Below, one piece after another: positions 1-11,351 of a stretch of DNA of 64,000 nt. The notes beneath the pieces are model-generated. The model saw only the letters and a program-made list of their open reading frames with translations, ran no database searches and was not told the origin of the DNA. This stretch comes from Leucocoprinus leucothites (taxonomy: Eukaryota; Basidiomycota; Agaricomycetes; Agaricales; Agaricaceae): positions 868,001 to 932,000 of the forward strand of contig JAACJO010000009.1 of assembly GCA_013368445.1 (NCBI GenBank), given 5' to 3'. Numbering within the stretch: position 1 is the stretch's first letter; every line of letters starts with the position of its first letter. The position numbers and the translations under genes are program-made.

Positions 1-1824
1 GCACCACCCGCACACTGAAAAATATCTAGTCCGGGGTAGAGCTCATTAATCCTACGATTCACGTAGCAAATGAACAAACGTCCGCCACTGACGCCGTATT
101 AAAACGTCCGAAACCTGATAACTCGACTGCGGTCCCAATGTGCCTGTAATGTTTGTGAATCATCCGGAGCTTGGAACGAGTGGCTGAGATGTAGACGCAT
201 GACTCCAAAATTAATTTTGGCCATGCACATAATCAGTCCAGTAACAGATGTATGGAATGTAGTTATCCACCACTTAGTTTGTGTTCCGTAGTCCCCGTAC
301 TAGTAGCTTATTTAAATGGTGGATCCAACCACACAACTACAAAGCGAGAGGCTCAAAAACTCAGAGGAGTATTGCAGGGAAATATAAACGACAAAGAGAC
401 AAACAAGTATTGAGGATCTACTCCCGAGTTCCACTTTTCCAGCATGCAGAAATGACAATCGCGCGGTGTTTTTTTAAAAACTACTCAAAGCAGGGCCACA
501 TCATCACTCCAATATCGCTCAGAAAATGAAATTATCCCCACCGTTCTCTGTCCAAGCCAGTTTACCCCGGAAAGTGTGAACAAAAGCTCGAGGGCAATTA
601 ACCCCATTGCGATTAAGCTCTGTCCCTCTGCCGGCAATATGATAGTGGTCGCGTTACAGTGCTCAAGCTGATTTAGCTATTTTTGGGTTTACTGCTTTTA
701 TCCATTGCGTCTACCTTTGCTATTGGTGGTGCATATTAATTATTTATGCATGTTCTTCTTCATATTTGTAGGCGGCCAAGAGTAAGGGAGGCGACGTCAT
801 GTCAGTCATCCCGCTTCCCTTCGGGCAACAGCAATGTTTGGAAGCCAAACAGAAAATGGTAAACGAAAGAAGCTCGGCTACCCATAGTAGAGGTCAGACT
901 TCAAGTATATGGATAACCTTGAGGACTTCGTGGTAAGAACGAAGGAAGATAACTGGGACGTAAGTACTTTAGCGGGGTTACCTTGCGGGGTGTAGCTTTC
1001 AGCCTGCCACTTCGCCATGACCTGAGTCCAATTTAGCCAAGGACACTCCGACCAAGGTGGGTGCCAGGCACCTGGAATGCTGCCAGGAGCAGAATGAAAG
1101 CATTACCAGGATAGAACCCAAGAACAAAGTTCTGATGAAAGCGACTCCTGCCTGAGTCTGGAAGCCAAGCGCTGGGATCTCATCGGCCTTTATCAACGCC
1201 ACATGATCAAGGAAGCTTGCATTCGTTATCGGTATACCACACTCATTGGTGGGTGCGCGATGTGGAATTCAACAAGTTTTGTAGTAAAGGGTAAAGACCC
1301 ACAAAGTGGTCAATCAGCCGTAGAGGACGGGGAGATTGCAAGAAGAGTAGTTGATTTGGTGGTGTGAAAGCTCGTGGGCTCAAGTAGGTCTATATTCCCT
1401 TCCGACTCATGGCACAAGTCTGGAGCAACCCCACCCACCCGAGCATTGATGTACTACCAGTGAATCCCGAGACCAGCGGTGTGTAGAGAGGGGTCGTCTT
1501 TGGAGTTGGAGCGTAGTGAGCTAACCCGAGTCCCCTTTCGACCATCGTTGATAGGTGTCCAGGTCCAGAGATGCTGGGTCTTGGGAGTCTAGAAAAGGCC
1601 TCAGCCACCAGGAGACGGCAGGACAGACAGACTCGGAGGCTCGTTGATACCTAAGCAGATTGCACCAGGCAGAAAACCAACAAGGAGTAACATTATTATT
1701 TCATCGAACGTCAAATATATTGGTATTGCTTTGAAACGATATAAAACTCAGCAAAGCAAATAAAAACTCGTAGCGCCCCTTAAACACCCTCAAAAACTCC
1801 ACAAATACCCACAAATCGTAGCTA
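1..1824. other. No supported gene
   Basis: Only short, AT-mixed chance frames occur here (the longest about 80 codons). I see no splice-linked reading frame, no recognisable protein motif, no tRNA and no clear repeat array. The right end probably holds the 3' flank of the minus-strand gene that ends at 1825. Confidence 0.5.
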
Positions 1825-3516
1825 TCAACTTTCTTGCTGTCCTACAAACGCTGTCGCAACAGGCGGGGCACCAGGAGACATAGGAACATTGGAAGTTTGA
1901 GCCGACACCCCAGCCGCTGCCTGACTCACAGCACCGGGACCATCAGACACCGGCACTCCAACAATAGGAGGATGACCTTGCACTCCCATAGCACCAAATG
2001 CTTGAGCATAAGAGGCGCTTAGATTTGCAAGAAACGGGAATGCCGCGGGGTTAGCGAGAAAAGATGTCGGTATCAGATGAGGCTGCGAGAGTGGTGATTG
2101 TGCGGGGGCAAAAGTCCATGGGACGAAGTTACTTGGCATCGTCATTTGGACTTGTGGTGGTAGAGGTTGGGCGGACAAGGGAAGGGGCATTGCTAGTGGC
2201 GTAGGCGCTGGAAATGATGGCGGTAATGATGGCGCCGTTGCGGGTACAGCCGATGGGGCGATAGATGATGTTGAAGATGATGTTGAAGATGATGAAGGCG
2301 AAGATTGCACTTGCGGAGGAATGGTTGATAGAGATGGAGATGGTGTGGGGGTAGATGTCGGCGTCGACGACTGATTTGGTGCGGGAGCGGGACTGAACGA
2401 TGAATTGTTGGCTCGACCGTGTGGCGAGCCACTTATAGTCACTCCCGAAGGCCTGTTTACTGCCGATGGTGTGGTTGCCGTCGTGGGGCCTCCACTTTTC
2501 ATCGTTGGATAGGACTTAGACTGTAGTCCAGACCAGAAGGAGTCATATGTCAGAGATGTCGTGTTCAAACCGAACATGTCCTTTGTCGTCGGCACCGATT
2601 TATTCTTGTGTGTCACGGGAGACATCTTTGCATTTGATAACGTCATCGGAGTGGATGTGAGAGCCGCGGGCATATAAGTAGTGTTCCCGCTTGTGAAAGG
2701 TGGGCTCGTAGAAGGTTGAGGCTGGGAGAGAGAGGTGGAAGATGGAGCACTCTCGAGTACAGGCGTAGATGCAGCAGTGAGAGGGAAATGAGCAGAGGTT
2801 TGAGATGGTCCAGGTGTCCCGGTGCCAGAATCTTCGTTCTGTAGGGAAGACAGGACCTGAGAGTCCGGTACCTGCATCTGAGAAGGAGCAATAGGAATTT
2901 GAGGTGGCCGGGTAGCTCGGGCCTCAAGAGTGATAGGTGGTGTAGACGATGTAAGGAGCGTGCTATCCGAGGCACCTGAGACTAGTGGTGGAGGCATCGC
3001 AGGTGTTGGAGGACTGGGTGAGGGCTTCCCTGCAGTTACATTGGTCTCTTGAGTTAGGTTGCCAGGAAGAGCGTCCGGAATGGACGACCCGGACTGAGAC
3101 TGAAGCCACGATCTGTAAGAGGGGTAGTGCTTTGACGAGGTATAAACAGGCATTGGGTCCGTTTGGTTAGGTGGACATGGCTTGGGACTGCGCAGGTGTG
3201 AATGGTGAAAGTATAGATTTTCCACTTCATTCAGATTTTGCCGTTGCTGTAAGCTTCTTATCAGCCTAAGGTCATACCAAGTAAGGGTGGAAGGAACCAA
3301 CACACCCAACCATGTTCAACTTTCAATCGTGCATACTGAAGCCGCATTTGCAGCTGTCTTGACAACTGAACCAAACCACATCAACGGTAAATCAGCATTT
3401 TAATAGACTATCAAGCACATTTCACTAACATGATTCGCCTTTGCCCTCTCCAGAGTCTGCTTCCTCTTCTTCTCTAGCTCATTCGCCTGAGCAGCAGCCG
3501 ATGCCGTGGAGACCAT
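1825..3516 (-). CDS. Ser/Thr/Pro-rich low-complexity protein (hypothetical)
   Basis: I do not recognise a family. The main exon (about 3246 down to 1825) is a long open frame of roughly 474 codons, very rich in Ser, Pro and Thr, with runs such as SSPSSSSTSSSTSS and PTSTPTPSPS. It ends in a Pro/Ala/Phe-rich tail without a membrane segment. The uninterrupted frame has no ATG before the one at 3153. A plausible first exon runs 3516-3430 (start MVSTASAAAQANELEKKRKQ, a charged helix), with donor GTTAGT and acceptor TTACAG at 3247, which joins in phase 0 and gives about 502 aa. More exons further upstream (to about 3747) are possible. The composition suggests an intrinsically disordered regulatory or nuclear protein, but that is only inference. 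Confidence 0.55.
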
Positions 3517-3927
3517 CTCGTCTTCGTCCCTGAGGAGTAATAGGGGTGTACAGGTAAAACGTGGTAGATATGTGGAACGTGGGTCTGTTATCAATGATTG
3601 GGCTAATGTCGAACTTCGGCTGCCATGAGGATTCAGGACGGTCTGACGAGCAACGAAGGCTGTTGTCGAATCGGGGAAACGAAACCCAAATTTGATCCAC
3701 ATCCCGTGTTTCCATGCACGTGAGTGCATCCCTGACGTCACGTGCATTTGAGCTAATTTATCTCAGAGAGTATGATAAGATAAGATGGAAATGTGATATG
3801 ATCAAGCCTTTGCTGAGTGATGCATGATGATCGTAGTGAGGGTTCTTTCAACAGGGACTATTAAAACACTTGTACGCAACTATCTTTACTCGGATCCTAC
3901 CACCACCATCATATACGTGTTGATAAA

Positions 3928-4625
3928 ATGCTCACTCCGCCACTCAACTTTCCCAAATGGCTGAACGAAAATGGGCACCTGCTACAGCCTCCAGTGAACA
4001 ATTTCTGCATTTATAGGGGAGGAGATTACGTGATTATGGTAGTTGGCGGACCAAACGAGAGGAATGACTATCATGTGAATGAAACAGAGGTTAGTGCAAT
4101 GATTTTGAGTCGAGAGATACAGTCAATGATCGGGAGGTTCAATAGGAGTGGTTCTACCAGTACAAAGGCGCGATGACCTTGAGAGTGATAGACGATGGAA
4201 CGTTCAAAGATATTACTATCGGAGAAGGGGAAATGTTCCTCCTTCCAGGTACACCTCCACATTTCTGCCTCTGTCAAATACACGATCGCGCTAATCATCA
4301 CCGCGCAGCCAATACACCGCACAACCCCGTCCGATATGCAAACACGATCGGGTTGGTCGTGGAGCGCACGAGACCGGAAGGATCGTTGGGTACGTCTTTC
4401 CCCGTATCTCCCGGATCGACGCTGTTGAATGAACACTGTTTGAACTCAGATCGACTGAGATGGTATTGCCGCTCATCGGCTCATACCGAACCCACGATCA
4501 TTTATGAAGAATCATTCCATGTTACGGATTTAGGATCTCAGTTGAAGCCGGTCATCCAGCGCTGGCAAAACACAGAAGAGCTGAGGAAGTGTAAAAGTTG
4601 CGGTGCAGTCGCCGACCCGAAATAA
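3928..4625 (+). CDS. BNA1: 3-hydroxyanthranilate 3,4-dioxygenase
   Basis: This non-heme iron enzyme opens the ring of 3-hydroxyanthranilate in the kynurenine route from tryptophan to quinolinate and NAD. There are three exons, 3928-4089, 4146-4389 and 4450-4625, with introns of 56 and 60 nt in good phase, giving 193 aa. The cupin iron ligands are visible: His of YHVN, Glu of [12 protein letters not shown], and His of LPGTPPHF. The substrate-site stretch [16 protein letters not shown] is restored only after removing intron 2. The C-terminal rubredoxin-like metal site, usually two CxxC pairs, looks partly lost: the second pair is intact (CKSC), but the first reads CRSS. It converges with TRP4, leaving 216 bp between the two stop codons. 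Confidence 0.93.
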
Positions 4626-4841
4626 GTCGGCGGACAAAGTATTTTTATCCTTATTTTTAGGAATATTGCTGTAAATTGAATGATGATGACTTGTAAGATA
4701 TATGACAACAGACATTGACATCTGTTGACGCCCAAAGCAGGGTTCTTTCACCGGATCTTAGTAGATGGCATAAATCCTATATAAATTTATTGATCCGTTG
4801 GATATTTCCGGTAAGTACTTATGTACAAGGGTATCTCGCTG

Positions 4842-6040
4842 TTAGTGATTCTCGGCTACCAAAGTGGTCAGCAGGGACTACAAACATAGAAGAGATTGAG
4901 CTTACCAGCAAACTTTTGGCCTTCCTCTCGGAAGATTTCCAGAGCTCTCCAAGCTTTTCCAGAAAGCACGCTTTCACGTGCAAGTTCAGTTCCCTCCTTG
5001 TAATCCTTCGCAACTCCGGCAACCACCAATAACGCAGAGGCGTTCATCAACACAAACTCCAGTATCGGGATAAGGTCCTCAGGGACCTTACCTCCTGAAT
5101 TCAGCAACCTTATGAACGTTTCTGCATTCTCTTCTGGACTACCACCGGCGACCTTATTCAAACCATGCCGATTCAAGCCAAAATCTTCAGGAGTAAGCGT
5201 GCCCTCTGTGACCTGACCATCCTTCAGCTCCCAGACCCACGTGGGACCGGCACAGCTGATCTCGTCCATCTTCTCATACCCACATACAACAAGTGCGCGC
5301 TCCACTCCACCCTCACGAAGCGATTGTGCGAACGTGTAACCGATTTCCTTTTCAGTTACACCTAGAACCATTCCACGAGGACGTGCGGGATTGATGAGAG
5401 GACCCAAGACGTTGAACATGGTACGGAAGGGTAGTGCTTTACGGTAGGGTGCGATTGATGCCATGGCAGGGTGGTAGTGGGGTGCGAGAATGAAAGTGAA
5501 AGGGATACGCCGGATTGGGAGAGGTGTGCCTGGAGAAGGGGCAGTGAAAAGGCAATCGAGTGATTCCAGGAGGTCTGCTGAGCCTGAGGAGGATGTCGAT
5601 GCTCTACTGCCGTGCTACACATATCTCACGTTAGTGAATTAGGTTGGTGTAACTTAATGGCAACAAACCTTGACTACACGAGCGCCAGCACCAGCAGCAA
5701 CTATTGCAGCTGTCGTACTGACATTGAATAGGTTGAAACCATCTCCACCAGTTCCAACAATGTCAACGACGAAATCTTTGTCAATGTCTTCAATAGCTGC
5801 TTTCAGTGCTCGTTCACGAAGGACTGCGGCTGCAGCTGAAAGAGATTCCGGCCTACGTTCAACTCGGTGGATGTGTAATGCGGTGAGCAAAGCACCGATT
5901 TGTGCTGGATGAAGAACGTCGGGAGTGAAGAGGTGGTTTAGGGCTTCTTTGAGGTCATTGGCGGTGAAGTATTCTGGAGTTTGCACCAGCCGCGCGAGGA
6001 GGGGACGGAAAGTTTGCATTGAGTAGTCTTGAGTAGACAT
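4842..6040 (-). CDS. TRP4: Anthranilate phosphoribosyltransferase
   Basis: It transfers the phosphoribosyl group of PRPP to anthranilate, the second committed step of tryptophan synthesis in the cytosol. Exon 1 is 6040-5669 and exon 2 is 5614-4906. A last exon of only 14 nt (4855-4842) is likely after a 50-nt intron; without it the frame ends at 4868 with an unrelated ten-residue tail. The spliced product is 364 aa. Family motifs are clear: the glycine-rich PRPP loop GTGGDGFNLFNVST, then KHGSRASTSSSGSADLLE formed across intron 1, then NVLGPLINPARP. Start MSTQDYSMQ is the first ATG of the open frame. Its neighbour on the opposite strand, BNA1, works in tryptophan breakdown, and the two are convergent. 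Confidence 0.93.
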
Positions 6041-8233
6041 GTTGAAAGCTGAGTGTGAGGTATTGAAGGAGGAAGTTCAAGTGAAGGGAGTTGATGTTGT
6101 ATGGTAGGGTATTGGTAGGCGTCTTTTAAACTTTTCTGAAGAACGACGTGCGATGTGAAAGGAGATACAGGATGCCGCGGATGAAGGAATGTAGATATCC
6201 TGGAAGTTGAATTCTAGTCGTTGTTGTGGAGATGTGATAATATGATTCCCGACTTGCCTTGTTTGAAACGATGAGGCGCTACGTAGGGATCGTGATGTGC
6301 AACTTGATAAGTTGATATACCGATGATACCCTGAACGGTATATGTGCGCTGAGAGATGACGTGGAATGAAGAGGTATCTCTCTGTTCGTCAGGACAGTTC
6401 TGAGGTTTCTCAAGTTGCCTTCCTTCTGGGAGAAAATATGTGTTGAGTCATTAGCCTACGACGTGGAATGTGATCACGAAATTTATCCGGTTAGATTAGA
6501 TTAGATTAATGAGTGAGTTTGTAGTTACCTATTCTGGACATCTTCTGATCATAGATCAACCGATCCGTGAAGTGGCTCGGTCATTTGGCCCGTCCATGTG
6601 ATGGGAAAAGACAATGCTACGCCAGCGCTCTGATATTGTTCAGCCGAGCTCGCATCTGTTCTCTACTTCCAACAACACAGTAAATGGTCTCGAGTGATGC
6701 TAATGCTGTGTTACTTACCGTTTTGAATCCGCTTCAACACCGCCCGATTGGCTCCTGATGCCGCGCTGTGAACGGCAACTACTCGAGAACATCGGAATGC
6801 ACCACTGCGGAAAATAGCCGATGACTAGGTCTCGACTACTCATACTAGAACGTTCAATGTACATCTCTATGGTCACGTTTTACCTGGAAAGGAAGAGCAA
6901 TACTCTTAATTTGGTGGGAGGCCACGAAACATCCGCGATGTCGAGTGCGTAGCATCGAAGTAAAAGAGTCCGCGAGTGCTCTAGGATAGAGTCCGAAACT
7001 GCGCCATAATATGAGTAGAGCCCAGAATCATGGTAAATTTGCCTTATTACTTAAATAGTCTTCATTGCTAACCATCCACCTGCAGTCTCAACACCAGCAA
7101 TCTCGTCATAATTAGACGTGACAAAGTTCCTATGGGAAGTTTCATGGTTCATTCCCTCGATTTTGGCTTTCGCAAAATGCGCCTTAGTCGTTTTAAACAC
7201 GTAAGTGAGGTTGGAGACCATTTCATCGACGAAGAACATAAGATCTGACTGATATCATAGTTAGTCCCGGACTCCCACGAGGCTCGCGTCCGTTGATGCT
7301 TGAGCTTCGAGAAGTCCATCACCATATTCGGAGTCAAGGCATGATGCACGAGGCCTCGGTGAAGCCGAGATGCCTAACGCTAAAGTAGCCATCTTGCCCA
7401 GCCACCGTCCGCTACCAAAGAAGGATCCCTCCCTATGTTTCGAAGGCGCGTGTTTTGACATGACTTGGAGACACCCTACGTCCATAATGACCATAAGTAG
7501 TTCTTCTTTCCGCCTTGTTACAACCGCGCGGTTGTTCACGCTGGACGGCCCAGAAGACTGAGAGTTCGTGGAAACCCGCTTCGGTGACTTAGGTCCGCTT
7601 TGGATGGTACGAGCATGGGGACGCCCACCAATCGGCTTCTTTTCAGAATGGAGTTTCGGAAGTAGTGAGTACATCCTGTGCATACTTGCTCGGAGGTCAA
7701 CCTTTACTATAGGGACTGTGCACTAAGGTCACTTGAGAGCATTACGCCACGTCTCTGTAGAAGGTTGCCTTCGCTACTCAGTGGCGACATTAGCTTCAAT
7801 TACCGTATGCCATTACAACTCGTTGGTGCAATATTCACTTCTGGCCCATCTGCTGGCCGCAAATGTCCGGAATGGTTACTCCTGAACTGTCTATTGTGGA
7901 AGACGAAAATTGATCGAACGTAATTTTGATCGAAAAAGGAAGGTGATCGATCATGTGCTACTTTGCCTCGTTTTCTTCATACAGCCGCCTACTTAAACTG
8001 GTGGGGACTCGTTGGAATGGATCCCTTCTCTAAGGTCTGGCGAAAAGTTTTCACGGTCCCCTTGACGGCGAGGGCGGTTTGCGACCATATTTGAAGAGGA
8101 TTGCTTGGATTGTCGTCCTCATATCCATCTCCCTTCCTCTCGCGCTCCTTTCCCTCGCCCCGTCCTTCCGCTCACTACTCCTTATCTATATCGCTTGGAC
8201 GGAACCTTTGACCTTCCTTTCGTTTCAGATAAT
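6041..8233. other. Intergenic, no supported gene
   Basis: About 2.2 kb between the divergent starts of TRP4 (minus) and the ferric reductase (plus), so it should contain both promoters. A 140-codon minus frame at 7261-7683 has no family resemblance and no splice partners. A pyrimidine-rich run just before 8234 is typical of a fungal promoter/5' UTR. An in-frame upstream ATG at 8105 could extend the reductase by 43 residues. Confidence 0.4.
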
Positions 8234-10713
8234 ATGGATGACCAACCTTTTTCGTTCGCTGCTACCGTTGATTCCAACTCTAGGCCCCAAGCGGAGTGGG
8301 AGGGCTTTATTTTCCATGTCACCCTCTTTGGTCTCGCTCTTTTAGGAGTCTTTTTTCTCTACCGTTTACCTAGAGGTATCGCTCTCTTTGGCTCCAATGA
8401 GTGGCGTATTGGACACGTACTCCGTCACATTCCTTACCGCCCTGCAAGATCGGCATCTCGTTCTCGACGTATCGTTCTAGCATCCCACAATGCTAATCCG
8501 TCTTCCTCTCAACCACGCTCTCCCACATCCGATGGACATCCTCATGGTGTCGCCTCCGACGACTCACATACGCTTGCGTATCATCAGCAAGACTTCAGAC
8601 GGGTCGACGCCATGGGACATGAAATCGAGATGCAGTACCCCACTCACATTGCATCGTGCCCTCCCTTCATGCGCTGGACGCTACCTACCCTTCGCCATCG
8701 ATTCACCCCGAGTTACTCCTTCGGACAGGTCACTGTCCTTGCTATCTATTCTTGGATTCTAATCTTTGCGACTTTCTACAAGTCGAACTTCTTTGTGGAT
8801 TACAACCGGGTGGCTTGGATTTCAACTGCTCAACTGCCATTTGTAATGGCATATGGAGCAAAGAATAATGTCCTAGGAACACTCTTTGGAATGGGTTATG
8901 AAAGGGTATGTCAACTTATGGGGCTTTCGGTCTTACTGGGGCTGATGAGATTTGACTTTCGGATCTAGCTGAACTATCTTCACCGCTTCGCCGGCCGAGT
9001 GGTAATTTTGGCAGCAAATTTGCACGGCATCGGGTTTGGTAAGTATCATTCATGTAGGCTACAAGGCGTCTCTAACTTTTTCACCGTTTAGTCTACAAGT
9101 GGTCGCTGGCCGGCACTTTCACGAGCTCTATCCATAATCCTCAAAATACCTGGGGTCTTCTCGCTCTCGTCTGCGTCGACGTCTTGTGGATCTTCTCTCT
9201 GGCCTATTTCAGGCAAAGGGCGTACAACTTATTTTTGATGACTCATATCTTGTGCTTCGCACTGATTTTGCCTGGGGTCAGTTTTTTCCCCCGCTCAAAC
9301 TATAATTATCCCCGGCTGACGTCGTCTCCTACCAGCTCTATCTACACAAACCCACACTTATGCCCTACGTGCTAACCACCATCACTCTTTTCGGCCTCGA
9401 CTACCTTCTTCGCTTCGTCAAAACCCGCATCGTAACAGCTACAATCCGACCTCTCCCCGAGCTGGATCTCACAAGGATCGAGGTTCCAAATATCAATTCT
9501 GGCTGGCGTGCAGGTCAACACGTCCGAGTGCGAATTCTTACGATGGGTTTGGGATGGTTCGGCTGGTCCGAGATGCATCCTTTTACTATTGCTTCACTCG
9601 GTGCTTCGGAAGCTTTGATTGGTGGTAGTGGTCCGGGGAATATTCGTCGGAGAGGTCTGGGTGGTGGAGGTGAAGAGGGCATGGTGTTAATGTGTAAGAG
9701 GACGGGAACGTGGACGAAGAGGTTGTATGAGATGGCGAAGATGAGTGGGTACGTGGATGGGTTTATGGGCCGCGAGGTCAAGGTCTGGATTGAGGGCCCG
9801 TATGGTGTGTTTTGTTCATTCCTTTGACTACTGAACAGTAAATTGATTAAATGGTGGTTGGCGACGTGTAGGTGGTCCCGGTCACGCTAACTTCGCGAGC
9901 TTCTCTGCTGCGGTGATTGTCGTTGCTGGTAGTGGCATTACGTTTGGGTTGAGCGTGGTTAAAGATCTTGTCGACAAGGATCTAAAGGGGAAGAGTAGAG
10001 TTAAAGCGGTCGAGTTGATATGGACTGTTCCTGATCCTTGTAAGTAATTTCCGCCAACGATCTTCTCAGTGGCCACTGACTTAATACACGCTCCTTCCAG
10101 CTGCTGTTGTTCCATTGATCCCAACACTTGCATCGCTGATCAATCAATCCGTCTTCACACCTCTCCGCATCTCGGTGCACTACACCCGTGCATCGCACAC
10201 CATCCCCACCGTCCCCTCCATTCCTGGGCTCACACTCGCCCCAGGTCGTCCACGCATCAACAAAATCATTGACTACGCCGTCACAAAGGCCTTGTCTGTC
10301 GGTGCTCATTTCGACACTGCGGATATCCATCGTAGTGATACTCTAGTGAGCGAAAAGTCTGGGAAAGGCGGCCAAAAGGGAATGGGACGATCGCACAGCT
10401 CTCGTCGTGATGGTGTGGTTTTTGAGAAGGATCCGAGGAAATTGCAGGTCGATGTCGAGATGGAGGAGGTTATTACGGGGCGAAGGGAGAAGGAAGATAT
10501 TCAGGAGATTACCGGTGTTATTGTTGGTGTTTGTGGACCTGTTGAACTTGCGAAAGATGTAGTGGATGCTGTTGGGGGTGTGGACGGGGACAAGAGGAAT
10601 CGTGTGGGTGGGATTGAGGTTCATGAAGAGTACGTGTTTTTCTCGTTTCCTCGTCACTTCTAGAATGTCACTGATCACTTGCCATTTTTGTTTTTAGGGT
10701 CTTTGGTTGGTGA
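8234..10713 (+). CDS. Ferric reductase-type transmembrane flavocytochrome (FRE/NOX superfamily)
   Basis: It is expected to move electrons from NAD(P)H through FAD and two hemes across the plasma membrane to reduce ferric iron. Seven exons fit in phase: 8234-8905, 8969-9038, 9092-9276, 9336-9804, 9872-10039, 10101-10629 and 10698-10713, giving 702 aa. The order is an N-terminal membrane segment, a Ser/Arg/Pro-rich loop, the ferric-reductase transmembrane core with heme-type histidines in LNYLHRFAGR and NLHGIGF, the FAD-binding motif HPFTIAS, the loop EGPYGGPGHANF, the nucleotide-binding VVAGSGITFGLSVV, and CGP in GVCGPVELA. The 16-nt last exon restores the usual aromatic end, EVFGW. An upstream in-frame ATG at 8105 could add 43 residues. 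No iron-uptake partner (multicopper oxidase or permease) is adjacent. Confidence 0.88.
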
Positions 10714-10742
10714 TCATCTATTGTATTCGTCCCATAGAGTTT

Positions 10743-10770
10743 TGCATATTTGCATATTTGCATATTCCTG
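10743..10770. repeat. Short TGCATATT tandem repeat
   Basis: Three copies of an 8-bp unit (TTGCATAT) lie just after the ferric reductase stop, in its probable 3' UTR. It is a small microsatellite with no obvious function. Confidence 0.6.
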
Positions 10771-11351
10771 CAGGAGGCCGAGCTTACCTGCTTGTGACTG
10801 TACATCACTGTACATTAGAGCATCTGTCATAGAGTACGGCTGGCATGTACGTTGTACAAGTATAAATTGTCACTCGTGGTCCGTCCCAGACAGACCCGTC
10901 GTTGAATGTATTTCTTGAATCAGGAAGAGAGACATTCGGTGAGATTGAAGCTTCGAGAATCAAGAGGTCCGGACGGACACTTGAAAAGGTAAATTGCGCT
11001 GATCCTGAACTTGCTGGAACAATGGCTTTGAACTATCCATGAATTTTGCAATTCATTTTTACCATAGAGCCTGGGCCCTTGACATTCTCGTCCAAGGAAC
11101 AACACGCCAGGAAGGGTAGATTCAAAGGGCGGCCGCGGCGCGACCAACGGACCAAGCGTCAAGTGATAAGCTTCCTCACGTCTAAATAACCGCCCAAATA
11201 CGGGCTACACGGCCCGAGTTTGCGTGCTTCCAGCTGCCACCTTTCACTGTAAAGCTTAACACTCAACATCAAAAAGGGCGTGAATACTCGCTCATTGCAA
11301 TAATATAATAATGTACAACTTGGTGCGATTTGGACTGATACCGATCGTTGA

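Noticed and set aside
7261..7683. 140-codon minus-strand frame in the TRP4-reductase gap
   Set aside because: Composition and lack of motifs, splice partners or conservation signs fit a chance frame.
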